Below are positions 14,137-23,197 of a stretch of 64,000 nucleotides of DNA, piece by piece (the stretch's first letter is position 1; each line of letters starts with the position of its first letter). The DNA comes from Ictalurus punctatus (Eukaryota > Chordata > Actinopteri > Siluriformes > Ictaluridae). The position numbers were made by a program, and so were the translations under genes. The notes below the pieces were generated by a model, which worked only from the letters and a program-made list of their open reading frames with translations, had not been told where the DNA came from and made no database searches. Where the stretch lies: the NCBI RefSeq assembly GCF_001660625.3, contig NC_030428.2, positions 786,001 to 850,000 of the forward strand, given 5' to 3'.

Positions 14137-17100
14137 ACACACCCACACACACGCACACACACCCACACACCCACATACACACACACTTCAGATGTGTAGG
14201 ACACCGTGTATAGGCCTACAAGACATTGCCCGGAAAATGTGTCTTCTAGTTTAAACAAAACTCTTGATTCTTTTAAGCAGCATTTTACATCCTAAAGGGT
14301 TAGGTTTAGAAGGCCTGTAATACGCGCGTTTCTTATAAAACACCGTCTTTAAAACAGTTACCTCCTAAAGGGACCTATTTAGAAGGTATGTAAAAAGTTT
14401 TTTGTTTTCTTTTTTACATTTCTTCGGGTATATCAATGTTTTAGAGTATTTATTTCAGTAAAATTTTATTCAAAGTCATGCCATTTTCTCAAAAGTGCAA
14501 TCAATAACGTTTCATTTATTTCACAAGCTTACATTCTGCTCATTTATGTTCACATTCAACCATCATGTATTTTCTAACAGTGCAGCTATACAAAACAAAC
14601 CCCCACAATCTAAATTTAATGTGATAAAAATTCTTATTTATTGAAATAATTAAATATTTAAAGTCGTACACATTATTTTGATGAGTTGTGTTGACATAAT
14701 AATGTTGATAATTACATCAACTTAATATTGTGTGTAATTTCTGCGTTAATTGATTTAAAACTAAATTTACGTTGTAGTACATTTACATTTATTCATTTAA
14801 CAGAGTGTTAGAGGACCTGTAGACTGAACAAATACTAAGGACATTACAATGTGATTATCATTTCACTTACAATTAAATTCTACTAAAGCAATGAATTTGG
14901 GGCATGTTCTCAATAGTGATATGACCAATAGTGGACTCGTGTATAGGCTACACCTGCTAATACATTTGATGGACTATTTTGCACTAGTACACGTAGCTAA
15001 TGCTAGTCATATTTAGCAGTGTAATTTGAATATCTACTCTTTAGTTTACCGTAGCAGTGGATAAGAAGGAAAAAGTTTCATTTGACAAATCTGTTCATCT
15101 AGAGAGGGCTTTTCATTTGTGCTATAGGAAAGATAAGCATGATTACATTCCTGCTTATTCATGTAAACCTCAACTACATTGTGTAATCTAATTTCATGTA
15201 TTGATACATTTTTTATTTTATTTTTAAAAATCTTTTGTCATTCGCACACGTAGCCTTCTAGCTCCACAGCCTTTGTACTGTGGATAGTTCTATGAGAGAG
15301 ATCAAAGTAGTAGACACAGAGTGTTTATTTTTTGTCTATATTGCTCATTTCATTCAGTGCTTTAACGTCTATAAATCCTGCAGAGATGTTACGTATGAGA
15401 TTTGTAATGTAAATCACACTGGATTTTACTTACTATTGTTATAAAACTTAAAACATTTTCCCGGTTTAAAAGACTGCATTCTACTGCAGACAATCTAAAT
15501 GGAGAAACTTAATATTAAAAATGATTGTCAACTTAACAACTTGTGTTCATAATTATGGTAATTTAGTACATAACACTTAAATTCCTTTTAAATAATGTGA
15601 AAATAAAGTGCGTTTGTGTGTGTCATATTTTTGTTTGGATGTGTAATACACATGGCTGTACCATGTATAGTAACATTTGTGTCAGGAATGGATGGGAACC
15701 CGATTTAACATAACTAGTAACGTTTCTGTCACGAATGGATGTGATCCAGATTTAACATAACTATATATATTTTTATGACCTACCACAGAGAGTTTCATAT
15801 TCTATGTGAAAAGAAAGAACATGAGTGTGCAACGTGTGTGGGGTGGAAAACACATGGCCGCACCATGTATGGTAACGAATGGATGTGATCCAGATTTAAC
15901 ATAACTATTAATATTTTTATGATCATTACCTTTGATCTAGATATAGAGTTAGAATGTGTATCTTTTTGACCTTTGACCTATACCTGTCAAAACTAAGGTT
16001 ACAATATATACAAAGTATCTCTCTCTAACAGTTAAGTAGCTTGCTAGCACTGCGCTAACACTGCAGTACAGAAAACCTGGTACGGAGCGTGCAGCAGATT
16101 TAATAACCTCAGTAAGACCAGTGAGAGATGTGTCATGTGAAGTGTGTAAAAACACTCGTTTGTTTTTGCAATTTTAGTCTGGATATCATTGATGATCCTG
16201 GAGGTTCTAAGTGCATCAGGGTCGATCTACATCCATTATGTCTTTGTGAATAATGTGAAAGGTAAGTACCAGTCCTGCTTCAGTACTGTTTATTGGTAGA
16301 GGAGATGCTTTTCCACTGGATCGTCCTCACATGGTTTCATGTACAAAAGAAGTTATAAATATTATATAATTAATCAGGAAGCCAAGAGGAAGAAGGTAAG
16401 AATAATCCAGTACAAAATCACGACCATGTGTTTTATCTTTCAAAGTGTTTTACTGCAGTTCTGTGGTGAATTGTTTATACAGTAACTCTGTCGTGATTGC
16501 ACTTGTGTAAAAATGTGTCTTTTTCTCACTTTGTAGAGCGTGACGCGCTGACCTGTGTGACTGCATTCCTCCACATCTTGACCGCGATGATCATGTTTAT
16601 AAGTATAAAATATTCATCAGGTATTCATTACTTTTCTCATCCTTTTCAAATACTTTTTATTTTAATAGCATGATTAAAAAACTAACACATTCAGATCATT
16701 TCAAAGGAAGTGGTTTAAACTTAATTAAAAACTAAACATAAATTTTAAATCCAGTGTTATATTAAGCAGCACACATAAGACCTGCACTACCTGAATAACA
16801 GTAACATTATTTTTATTTTATCAGAGGTTAGTTACAATAATTAGACCACTGCTCAGGTGAATTCTCAAATCAGAAAGTGTTGATTCATTTTCTATAACAG
16901 TACGGACCTGAGTATTTATGACTGTAACATAAATGTTTATATTCATGCACTCACTGCAATACTGAAAGTTATTGTTTCTGTAGTAATAGCTCGTTCACAA
17001 GTGGAACTTCATTGGTATTGTTGTTATTGTTGATTGTTGTTATTGTTGTTATTGTTGATTGTTGTTGTAATTGTTGATATGTGTTTCTGTTAGGAGACAT

Positions 17101-20100
17101 TTCTTTAACATTTATGGAAGGAGTATTGAGTAGGTGCTGTGTAACAGTCAGTAATTTCCAGGTTTTTGTGATGTAAGAAAATTACATCAAGATAAAATCA
17201 TGTTAGAACCTTTTCTGCCTTTATTGTGACATTTTAACCTGCTAATTAAAGTGAAAAACAATAAGAATCATTTTAGGGGAAAAAACCCCAAAAACAAAAA
17301 ACTTCCAACCCCCAGGTTGCATAAGTGTGCACACCCTTTATAACTGGGAATGTGGTAGTGTTCAGAATCGACCAATCACATTCAAATTCATGTTAAATAC
17401 TGATTAGTGTACATCTGACATCAATTAAAGTGACTGATTAACCCCAAATAAAGTCCAGCTGTTCCTGTAGGATTCTCCTGACATCTTCTTGGTAATATCC
17501 ATCTGGAAAAGTCCTGGACAACAAAGAGCTTACAAAGCAAAGCAGTTACGAGATCTCATTGCTGAAAAATATCAGTCAGGAGAGGGCTACAAAAACAATT
17601 CCAAGGCATTGGATATTCCATGCAACACTGTAAAGACAATAATCAGCAAGTGGGGAAAATTTTATTACAGTAAGAAAATATTACTAAGAACAGGACGTCC
17701 CTCTGAAATTGATGAGAAGACCCGGGGAAACGGCTACAGCAACATTAAAAGATTTACAGCATTTTCGGGCAAGTTCTGGTTGCTCCCTACATGTGACAAC
17801 AATCTATGTTATGGATTATCGGGTAGGGCGGCAAGACGGAAGCCTTTTTCAATCAAAAAATTATTTTAAAAAACATCCAATCTCCCAAAACCATGTGGAG
17901 TAATGTCCAGTGATCTTATGAGACCAAAGTAGAACTTTTTGCCCAGAATACCAAAAGATAAGTTTGGCTAAAAAAAACAACACACAGCACATCACTAAAA
18001 GAACACCGTCCCCACGTCCCCATCATCCCCCGTTTTCATTCAGCTGGAACCGGGGCTTTAATCAGGGTGGAGGGAATAATGAGTAGCTTTGGCGTAAAAC
18101 CTTAAGGCTTCTGATAAAACACTTAAAATAAAGACGAATTTCACCTTTCAGCATGATATTACACACACCTTGCAGGTGCAACCTAGACACATTATCTGTG
18201 ATGTAACCTGGGGTCATCGGGTGTTTCAGGTCTTTCAACATCATACACTATTGCCCGGGCGACCCAGGCAAACCCTCTTCAGCCAATCTCAATGAGCAGG
18301 CAGCGGGTCTTCTATCACCTGCTATGGCATTCACCTGCCAACTCCTTGTACTTGGCCCCATTCCGTTCAAATGCCTCTTCCATTCGGTCCTCCCAGGGCA
18401 GAGGGTCCACCTACCTTGATTTTTCTGAAAAGAGGACCATGTCAGGCCCAAGTGTGTTCATGGTGGTGGTCTCTGGGAATTTAAGCTGTATTCCCAGGTC
18501 GTCCTTTACCTGGCAGTCCCAGTTTATTGACAGAAGTCCCCCTGCTGGGTTCCTGCCCCGTAGTGGTTTCTCTCCAGCCCTAACAACTGTGATCAAGCGA
18601 TCTACCAGTGCCTACTGAGAGAGATCCCTGTGCTGATGGCTTCTGCGATAACCATTAGCACCTGGTCGTGGTGCCACCGATTACGTCCCTCTCCCAAGGC
18701 TTCAGGCCAGCAACTTAATATGTGCTCCAGAGATCCTCTTCTTTGGCACAGAGGACATTATAGACTGGTTGGATAAGGAACTGGATCTGATGTAGCTCCG
18801 CTTTCGACAACTCTGACCACAAGATCTTTCAATCCATTACCTGTTCCCATCGAGTCCATGCCCCTTGTTGTTGGATCCTCATCATCCTGCTGATGTGTCT
18901 TTCCTCCACCTCTGCTCGAATTTCTTCTTGGACTAGTCGACATCTGTCCTTTCCCTGGGCCTTGCCGTATCGAGGTCTTTGGATCCAGCCAAGCCCTGCA
19001 TGTCCTGACACCACTGCCCCTACCAGCACAATATGCCGCAGCCAAGCTTCAGCCTGGTCGAGAATCCAGAACTAAGTCGAGGTTTAGTTCCAAGTCCAGA
19101 GCTAAATCCAATTAAAAATCTGCGTGGTGACCTGAAGAGGGCTGTGCAGAATGCTTTTGCAAAGAAGAATGGCAAAATATTGCTAAGTCGAGATGTACCA
19201 AACTGATTGACTCTTACCCAAAAAGATTGAATTCTGGGATAAAATCTAAAGGTGCTTCAACTAAGTATTAGTTTAGTTTAGTTTTTTTTACCATTTTTTC
19301 CCCCTAAAATGATTCTTATTGTGTTTCACTTTAATTAATAGGTTAAATTTTCACAATAAAGGTAGAAAAGGTTCAGACATGATTTTATCCTCGTTTAATT
19401 TTTTTTTTAAATCACAGAAACCCACCATTTTAACAGGGGTGTGTAAACTTTTTACATCCACTGTATTCTATGGGAGCTGTACACGGTCATTCCCTTACAA
19501 TCTTGAAGATAAAGAGAAAAAAAAAACAACTCCTCTGTCCTAGAGATTGTTCTCATGAATGTTCCACAACATTTACTGTAACTACAGCCATGGGGAAAAA
19601 GAAAGTACACCCTCCTTCAATTCTATTCTTATTTATTTTCAGGAGTTAAATAACAGTTGTATGGTCCTCACCAACTTCTATAAACAAATAAATGAACTTA
19701 GATGATGATAAAAAACCACAACAGATTTCAATACGTAGTCGTTTTTTCCCTAAACATAAATCAAAATTCAGAAGCTAGGTGGGAAAAAATAAATACACCC
19801 TTCCTACTTCTACGATCATTAAGAGAGTAATAAACAGCCTGGTGTTACAGATGAAACATCAAGAAACATCAAGAAGTGTGACTACCTCTATAAAAGCAGA
19901 GCTTATGGGAGTTTGTTGTTCTGGAGCACATCATGTCAAGGAGAAAGGACATCAGCCATGACCTCAGAGAAGAGATTTGTTGCTGCTAATCAGACTGGGA
20001 AGGGTTATAATTGAAATCCACCATTCTCCAGAGAGAAGGATGGAGAGCCTTCAAGACAGTTGCCTTCTCTTCTCAGGAGTGTGCGTTCCAGCAAATTCAG

Positions 20101-21899
20101 CCCAAGTTCAGACCGTTTAATCCTCAGAGATATAAAGAGAACCCCAAGAGCTTCATACTGTACCCTCTGTAAGCACATTTCTAGAGTATTGGCGTCTGTG
20201 AGATGTTTGGCCAAAGCATCTTGAATGGTACTTGCACCGCTGTATCTAATCATTCCGAGTGGTTTTATCATTCAGTAGTTGTGAGTAATGTAATGGGTTA
20301 GACAGCTAGAAATGTGGCGTCCATGTGCATGGTTGTGAATGTCCTGCTGAAAGGGTCTGATTTTGACCAGCTTCATTTACCACTGCTGTGCAGGTTTGGG
20401 GTTCCACTAGTGCGCTGTTATTTATATGGAATTGGAAAACGTGTACTGGATTACACAGAAGGTAACAGGTTTTGTTTCTATTGTCACAGATCTCGTATAA
20501 ATTCACTGATTTCGCTTTAATCACCACAGGTCGAGAATCTGACTCCAGAAACACTGGGACACAGCAACGTAAGTACAACATTATTTTCTGTCAAAGTATG
20601 AAGATATTTCTGTCTCAGTCAGGATATATCCGAGTTACATTCAGGCCATAAAATACCGTTATTCTATATTTATAAAACAACACACGGAGTTAAAAGAGAA
20701 AAGTGAAGGTTTTGTCTAATCCTCATGTCTTTGTGTTGCAGGTTTGTCCCATTTGGTTGTGTTCATGTTTGGCTCAGTGGTGGTGGTTCTTGTGAACGCG
20801 GTTGTGTTATTAGTGGAGCTGATCCTAAAAGCGCGTGAGTGAACTCTATAGTCCATGATTTTAATAATAATTCTACAAAAACTCATCACGGTAAAAACAT
20901 TATTGTGAAATTACTGACATTAAAGTAATCAGAAAAATGTTATTGAAAGCAGTCCATTTTAATGTATATATGTACAGAACTACAATTTCTTCTCTTTTCC
21001 AATTATGATTATAAATAGGAAAAGGCCAGCGTACCGTGGATCTGCGCGTCGTTCTCCTACCAACTGAATGCGTCTTTGCTGTGTGCTGCATTGCTTTACA
21101 AATATCTGCTTTCTGTAAGTATAATCTACAAACACGACACAGTGTGTGATCTGATGTAGCTGCTCTGTGTACTTTTTCTCATTCTATTGTTGTATCAGTA
21201 ACAGAAATAAAGTCTCTGACTCTGAATATATCACTTAGATCAGACTCTACACTCGGATTATTTACAGTCGGATCGGTTTAGTACTTGTGCATGCTCTAAA
21301 CACGACCAGTTTCTGTTCTAAAACACTATCACGTTTTCTTTCCCCATCACACACAGGGAAGAGGAACAGAATAAGGTACGTGAGTATTGTTGAGGAACAT
21401 GAATATATAGATAGATGTTTAGATAGACGATAAGATCGTTTTTGTTCTGGTTTTTACAGCATTAGAGAAGAAATCGACCGGCTGGGACGATCGTGTGGGT
21501 GTAAACAGGAACACAGGGTGTGTACGTCACGGTGTAATATTAAACACGGAATAAAAAACTGATTAACATCATTAACTTGTGCGTTTTTACATTAAACTTC
21601 ATACAAACGCAGGACTCACCTCCACAATGTGATGAACATGAACTTGAGAATCTGGCTCCTGAAGCTCAGCCCTCAGGGTCTTAGCAGGTAAGAAGAAAAC
21701 AACAACACAAGATTGTTCCAGGTGTTATTACTGAAATATGAAATGAAAAGATGAATGAATCATCAGTGATTGTGTGCGCATCTAGAAAAGCAGAACGTAC
21801 GGCGGTTTGGTGTTCTGGAGCACTCGGGTGTATCTCTACATCACGCTGAGAAGAAAGGACATCATCCATGACCTGAACAGACTGGACGCACTCGTCTGA
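1257..21899 (+). CDS. Gene A: polytopic Ig-superfamily-like membrane protein (3' part)
   Basis: This is the left paralogue of gene B. The window begins in the intron before its exon 6, so any signal peptide and Ig exons lie upstream. Coding exons by hand: 1257-1349, 1864-1938, 2593-2709, 4042-4152, 4991-5065, 16178-16261, 16537-16620, 20354-20461, 20530-20568, 20742-20834, 21019-21114, 21357-21375, 21460-21517, then 21613-21684 (stop TAG) or, skipping that exon, 21786-21899 (stop TGA). All borders are AG/GT, and all are phase 1 until the last small exons. Most exons encode one hydrophobic helix. The 10.5 kb palindrome sits in the intron before 16178. The family is not named with certainty; the Ig part is inferred from gene B. 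Confidence 0.7.
1864..1938 (+). CDS. Gene A exon 7, membrane segment
   Basis: 75 bp, phase 1 both sides, acceptor TTGCAG and donor GTGAGT. It reads YPRQIINRLAIPLQYAVISV and onward, a basic stretch followed by a hydrophobic one. Confidence 0.72.
2593..2709 (+). CDS. Gene A exon 8, membrane segment
   Basis: 117 bp, phase 1, acceptor GTCTAG and donor GTAGGT. It contains two adjacent hydrophobic runs, VILLIFLLLEPL and STLLYILYVI. About 11 of 39 residues differ from gene B, mostly by replacement changes. Confidence 0.75.
2710..4041 (+). other. Intron with generic teleost repeat
   Basis: About 3182-3530 contains a widespread teleost interspersed repeat recognisable by ATCCAAAGCGACTTACA. It is absent from the matching intron of gene B (37160-37180). 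No other gene was seen in the rest of the intron. Confidence 0.55.
4042..4152 (+). CDS. Gene A exon 9, membrane segment
   Basis: 111 bp, phase 1, acceptor AATACAG and donor GTAAGA. The polar first half contains an NIT glycosylation sequon, followed by helix FLRIFVIILIYGL. About a third of residues differ from gene B although the flanking introns are close to identical. Confidence 0.72.
4391..4535 (+). CDS. Candidate exon 9a, interrupted by a solo LTR
   Basis: A strong acceptor (pyrimidine tract then GTCCAG) opens a frame in both copies containing the hydrophobic run KISVLVVCVMSLEHIIF. No convincing phase-1 donor was found. Joining exon 9 directly to exon 10 keeps the frame, so this may be an optional or dying exon. 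In gene A a solo LTR interrupts the frame at 4536. It could also be intron sequence with a chance open frame. Confidence 0.3.
4536..4933. mobile_element. Solo LTR, 398 bp
   Basis: It begins TGTTACGA and ends TCGTAACA. The flanks CTGAA (4531-4535) and ATGAA (4934-4938) look like a 5 bp target duplication with one change. The right copy reads straight through at about 39117-39122. It contains TTATATAACC (TATA-like) and GGGAAGTGTAGTCC. Confidence 0.75.
4991..5065 (+). CDS. Gene A exon 10, membrane segment
   Basis: 75 bp, phase 1, acceptor TTTTTCAG and donor GTAAGT. It starts LLALALIPVLKW and ends in a Cys/aromatic-rich stretch. By hand count 25 of 75 bases differ from gene B exon 10, far more than in the adjoining introns. 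Confidence 0.7.
6840..8170 (+). repeat. Degenerate tandem units inside the left arm
   Basis: Landmarks recur in order at spacings of about 740-810 bp: ATGAGCAGA near 6920 and 7662, AAAGACGGTGTTTT near 7110 and 7921, and TTTGCTGACCAG near 7383 and 8148. The right arm retains an additional partial unit (12760-13270). Confidence 0.6.
9027..9410 (+). CDS. Unrecognised ORF in palindrome arm
   Basis: This 127-codon frame is mirrored at 11555-11905 on the minus strand with few changes. The product is basic at the N terminus with a hydrophobic stretch near residues 95-115 (FIIASVCILTLV). I do not recognise it. The substitutions preserve an open frame over most of its length in both arms, although the mirrored frame ends earlier. 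It may be a relic of an element-encoded protein or chance in AT-rich DNA. Confidence 0.3.
   Translation: MRKKHKILFNKVCHSALFTVRASSVLYSSWGTVVSFQMSDIKQLFESQCQTTGIIFGSFFFSKKDRHLFNRQMVQPYTWSEDLGISLRKVHCFCSFIIASVCILTLVSDLNCFIRYGQISLTGNDDR
9773..10069 (+). CDS. Unrecognised ORF at inner end of left arm
   Basis: The 98-codon frame is mirrored at 10854-11162 (minus, 102 codons) with about ten residue differences and no internal stop. The predicted product has no obvious signal or membrane segment. It is unrecognised. Confidence 0.3.
   Translation: MFSMTFLQYMPLSPSVQPSLQHGRGNLVYQMCDVRLDNLITNYTHNIYVEKIQIDLCSQITLDQIHSLQHLSHTYLICITSTEQVRGGENVDLLFIGT
10056..10445 (-). CDS. Unrecognised ORF over palindrome spacer
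   Basis: A 129-codon frame lies mostly in the single-copy spacer at the centre of the palindrome. It was not recognised. Its 3' end runs into the inverted arm and an A/T run, which argues against a conserved protein. Confidence 0.2.
   Translation of the reverse strand: MMHTYCLTLSLLSVPIPYGQTELQERTVNEMRLWSELPSGWCSNSESYSTVMSLSIFTQTLYRNSKLVYDFMKRKVGSVCIRNRERPFSEKSRMVKIHVPTFIRYFMLRYVFFFLNLNMKMNQDRSKFQ
10810..16026 (-). repeat. Right arm of giant palindrome
   Basis: Reverse copy of 5549-10112, with mirrored open frames on the minus strand at 10854-11162, 11555-11905, 12491-12703, 13690-13881 and 14031-14258. It retains 12760-13270 and 15815-15945, which the left arm lacks. Confidence 0.85.
16178..16261 (+). 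CDS. Gene A exon 11, membrane segment
   Basis: 84 bp, phase 1, acceptor ATTTTAG and donor GTAAGT. It encodes helix WISLMILEVLSASGSIYIHY. The acceptor has shifted relative to gene B, making this exon three codons shorter. Confidence 0.72.
16537..16620 (+). CDS. Gene A exon 12, membrane segment
   Basis: 84 bp, phase 1, acceptor TTTGTAG and donor GTATTC. It begins ERDALTCVTAF and continues as helix LHILTAMIMFISI. Six of 28 residues differ from gene B. Confidence 0.72.
17489..17869 (+). pseudogene. Tc1-like transposase N-terminal remnant
   Basis: The N-terminal DNA-binding domain is recognisable from SGEGYKNNSKALDIP and the GRPSEIDEKTR linker. The DDE catalytic part is missing, replaced by degraded sequence and a nested insertion. 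The corresponding segment is deleted in the right copy. Confidence 0.7.
18232..19080 (-). pseudogene. Retroelement C-terminal fragment with restriction-like nuclease motif
   Basis: On the minus strand the frames carry GPDMVLFSEKS, then (frame-shifted) PWEDRMEEAFERN, then a GW/EIG/RGFA ending. This PD...PWE..EEA..R arrangement is known from the restriction-like endonuclease tails of some fish non-LTR retroelements. Stops and frameshifts are present. It is nested in the Tc1-like element. Confidence 0.55.
19585..20280 (+). mobile_element. Second Tc1-like relic
   Basis: It begins TACAGCCATGGGGAAAAAGA. At about 19931 a frame starts MSRRKDISHDLREE, the N terminus of a Tc1-like transposase, then meets stops. 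The following 200 bases keep recognisable transposase sequence. Present in both copies (51090-51625). It is of interest because the last exon of genes A and B resembles this same element. Confidence 0.7.
20354..20461 (+). CDS. Gene A exon 13, membrane-like segment
   Basis: 108 bp. The acceptor CTGCTGAAAG is poor in pyrimidines but is the only one giving phase 1 to match exon 12. The donor is GTAACA. It reads GSDFDQLHLPLLCRFGVPLV and on to KRVLDYTE, weakly hydrophobic. Only one residue differs from gene B, but gene B's donor is mutated. Confidence 0.5.
20530..20568 (+). CDS. Gene A exon 14, polar linker
   Basis: 39 bp, phase 1, acceptor CACCACAG and donor GTAAGT. It encodes a hydrophilic linker (RESDSRNTGTQQ). 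Confidence 0.65.
20742..20834 (+). CDS. Gene A exon 15, membrane segment
   Basis: 93 bp, phase 1, acceptor GTTGCAG and donor GTGAGT. Strong transmembrane helix VVFMFGSVVVVLVNAVVLLV. Protein identical to gene B. Confidence 0.8.
21019..21114 (+). CDS. Gene A exon 16, membrane segment
   Basis: 96 bp, phase 1, acceptor AAATAG and donor GTAAGT. Polar start, then helix ECVFAVCCIALQISAF. Confidence 0.75.
21357..21375 (+). CDS. Gene A exon 17, 19 bp micro-exon
   Basis: Acceptor CACACAG, donor GTACGT, phase 1 in and phase 2 out. It encodes basic residues WKRNRI, a plausible cytoplasmic membrane-edge stretch. The same size and frame occur in gene B. Confidence 0.65.
21460..21517 (+). CDS. Gene A exon 18, cytoplasmic tail
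   Basis: 58 bp, phase 2 in and phase 0 out, donor GTGTGT. It encodes a charged tail, IREEIDRLGRSCGCKQEHR. Confidence 0.7.
21613..21687 (+). CDS. Gene A exon 19, cassette with in-frame stop
   Basis: 75 bp, phase 0 on both sides. It ends in TAG at 21682-21684, three bases before donor GTAAGA. Inclusion gives the acidic, Pro/Gln-rich ending ELENLAPEAQPSGS. Skipping it joins exon 18 to exon 20 in frame. Confidence 0.65.
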
Positions 21900-22390
21900 T
21901 CACCTCAGGGATTGTTTTAAAGATGCTTGAATTGTCTTGTATATAAATATATTTATATATATATATTTTTTACGATCTTTTGTGTGACACTTAAATGTGA
22001 GTTTCTTGTCTTCATGTTTGCGCCTCCTGTAGAATAGTTTTTATTATCTAATTTCTCGATATAATGACTGGATTTATTCATTTATTACCTGTTTTGAGAC
22101 ATTTTATTTTATTGTTTTTTATTGTTTATTTTATTTAGATGCTCAGAGTTTATATTTTTATACAGTACACATAAATCAGAAGACATTATATCAGAGTGAT
22201 GCTGGAAAGGTATTATAAGTAATGCATTTCTATAATTGTATATAACATTTCTTTATTATTTTTGTTTAGTTCTTTTGCATTTCAAGAGTTAAGTCCGATT
22301 GCAGCGAGAGGAAACATGGCGTGCTGTATGTTAAAACAATGAGAATTCTTTTTCTTTCTTTCTTTAAAAATAAAATCTGTAAAGTTGTGT
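21786..22390 (+). CDS. Gene A exon 20, alternative C terminus and 3' UTR
   Basis: Acceptor CATCTAG. Entered in phase 0 it is open for 37 codons to TGA at 21897-21899 (RTYGGLVFWSTRVYLYITL, then RRKDIIHDLNRLDALV). AATAAA at 22369-22374 is the likely polyadenylation signal. The coding part resembles the start of a Tc1-like transposase gene and its leader (compare 19880-19960), so the exon appears exonised from a transposon. If exon 19 is included it is only 3' UTR. Confidence 0.65.
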
Positions 22391-22858
22391 AATGTATTCA
22401 GACAGGTGAATGTGGTGCTTCCGGGTTTATTATAATATCAGTGTCATTATAATATACTGCGTTTGATGTTGGGAAACTTAAATTAAACACTAATCATGAA
22501 ATCGTGTAGTTTGAGGTCACAGCTTAGTGACGTAAAGCAGAGGGTTTATTTCACAGGCTTCTCTCTGATAAATAAAAAGTACAGCAATAATAATAATAAA
22601 TATAAATATAAAACAATGTCCCTCAATAATAAATAAATAAATAAATAAACAAATAAATAAATAAGAGAAGCTAAGGTTGATTCTGAGATGCTTCACTATG
22701 GCGTGAGCTGGTTCTAAGAATGCTGGAATTCTAGAGGTTCCGGTCTTTATAAAACAGCCCTGTGTGAACGCTCATCATCATCACGGCCTCTTTTACAAAG
22801 AAAGTTACAGATCGGATGAGAGTTCTGAGAGAGATGAGTGAAGACAGGACAACACCAG

Positions 22859-23197
22859 ATACCCGGATTCCATCTTGTTCATCGTTGGCGGATTCAGCGG
22901 CGCGTCTCCTACAAACATTGTAGAAACCTACAACTCGAGGATGGACAGCTGGATGTGCATCTCCAGCAGAGAAGAAACAGCTCGAGCCTATCACGGTACA
23001 GTGTTCCTGGACGGTTTTGTGCGATTCGATTGCCGCTGCTTTGTGAGCGTAGCCGAACTGGATGGATACATCTACGTGATTGGAGGCTTTGATTTAACAC
23101 GGCTGAACGTTATCAGCCAAACACCAACCAGTGGAGCCTCATCCCATCCACGCATGAGGAACGAAGTGACACCAGTGCGACAACCTTAATGAGCAAG
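22859..23197 (+). pseudogene. klhl10: KLHL10-like kelch exon, left copy, broken
   Basis: On the + strand SILFIVGGFSGASPTNIVET, then ARAYHGTVFLDGFV, then FVSVAELDGYIYVIGGFD match the kelch blades of KLHL10, a Cullin-3 adaptor of spermatids. About 35 residues are missing after GTVFLDGFV, and a frameshifting deletion follows RLN; the next frame continues YQPNTNQWSLIPS to LMSK before donor GTAAGA. The BTB and BACK parts are absent. It lies just downstream of gene A, as the right-copy pieces lie downstream of gene B. Confidence 0.75.

Larger units (their letters stand above)
5549..16026. mobile_element. Giant palindromic element (10.48 kb foldback)
   Basis: The whole insertion is a near-perfect inverted repeat: left arm about 5549-10112, right arm about 10810-16026, spacer about 700 bp. 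It starts AGAGAGAGATAC and ends GTATCTCTCTCT. It is flanked by AACAGT at 5543-5548 and 16027-16032; the empty site in the right copy (ATTAACAGTTAAG at about 43470) has one AACAGT, so this is a discrete insertion with a 6 bp target duplication. Long inverted repeats, AG/CT ends and 6 bp duplications resemble Polinton/Maverick elements, but no polymerase, integrase or capsid gene is recognisable. It could be a snap-back derivative or an undescribed foldback family. Confidence 0.85.
17155..19463. mobile_element. Tc1-like transposon with nested retroelement tail
   Basis: The two ends are inverted copies over about 200 bp (left end from about 17155, eroded; right end to CATCCACTG before TA at 19464). 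The frame at 17489-17869 begins with a helix-turn-helix like Tc1 transposases (LRDLIAEKYQSGEGYKNNSK, then NTVKTIISKW), later broken. A retroelement piece is inserted at about 18232-19080. The right copy has the same composite at about 49290-50949, so both insertions predate the duplication. Confidence 0.75.

Noticed and set aside
5549..16026. Confident Polinton/Maverick call
   Set aside because: Target-site length and ends fit, but no polymerase B, integrase, protease or capsid sequence was recognised.
17489..17869. Functional transposase
   Set aside because: Only the DNA-binding start is intact; the catalytic part is missing or replaced.
21681..21869. 62-codon minus frame over exons 19-20 (also 53030-53218)
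   Set aside because: Antisense of the gene A/B tail exons; the sense frame matches splice phases and is conserved.
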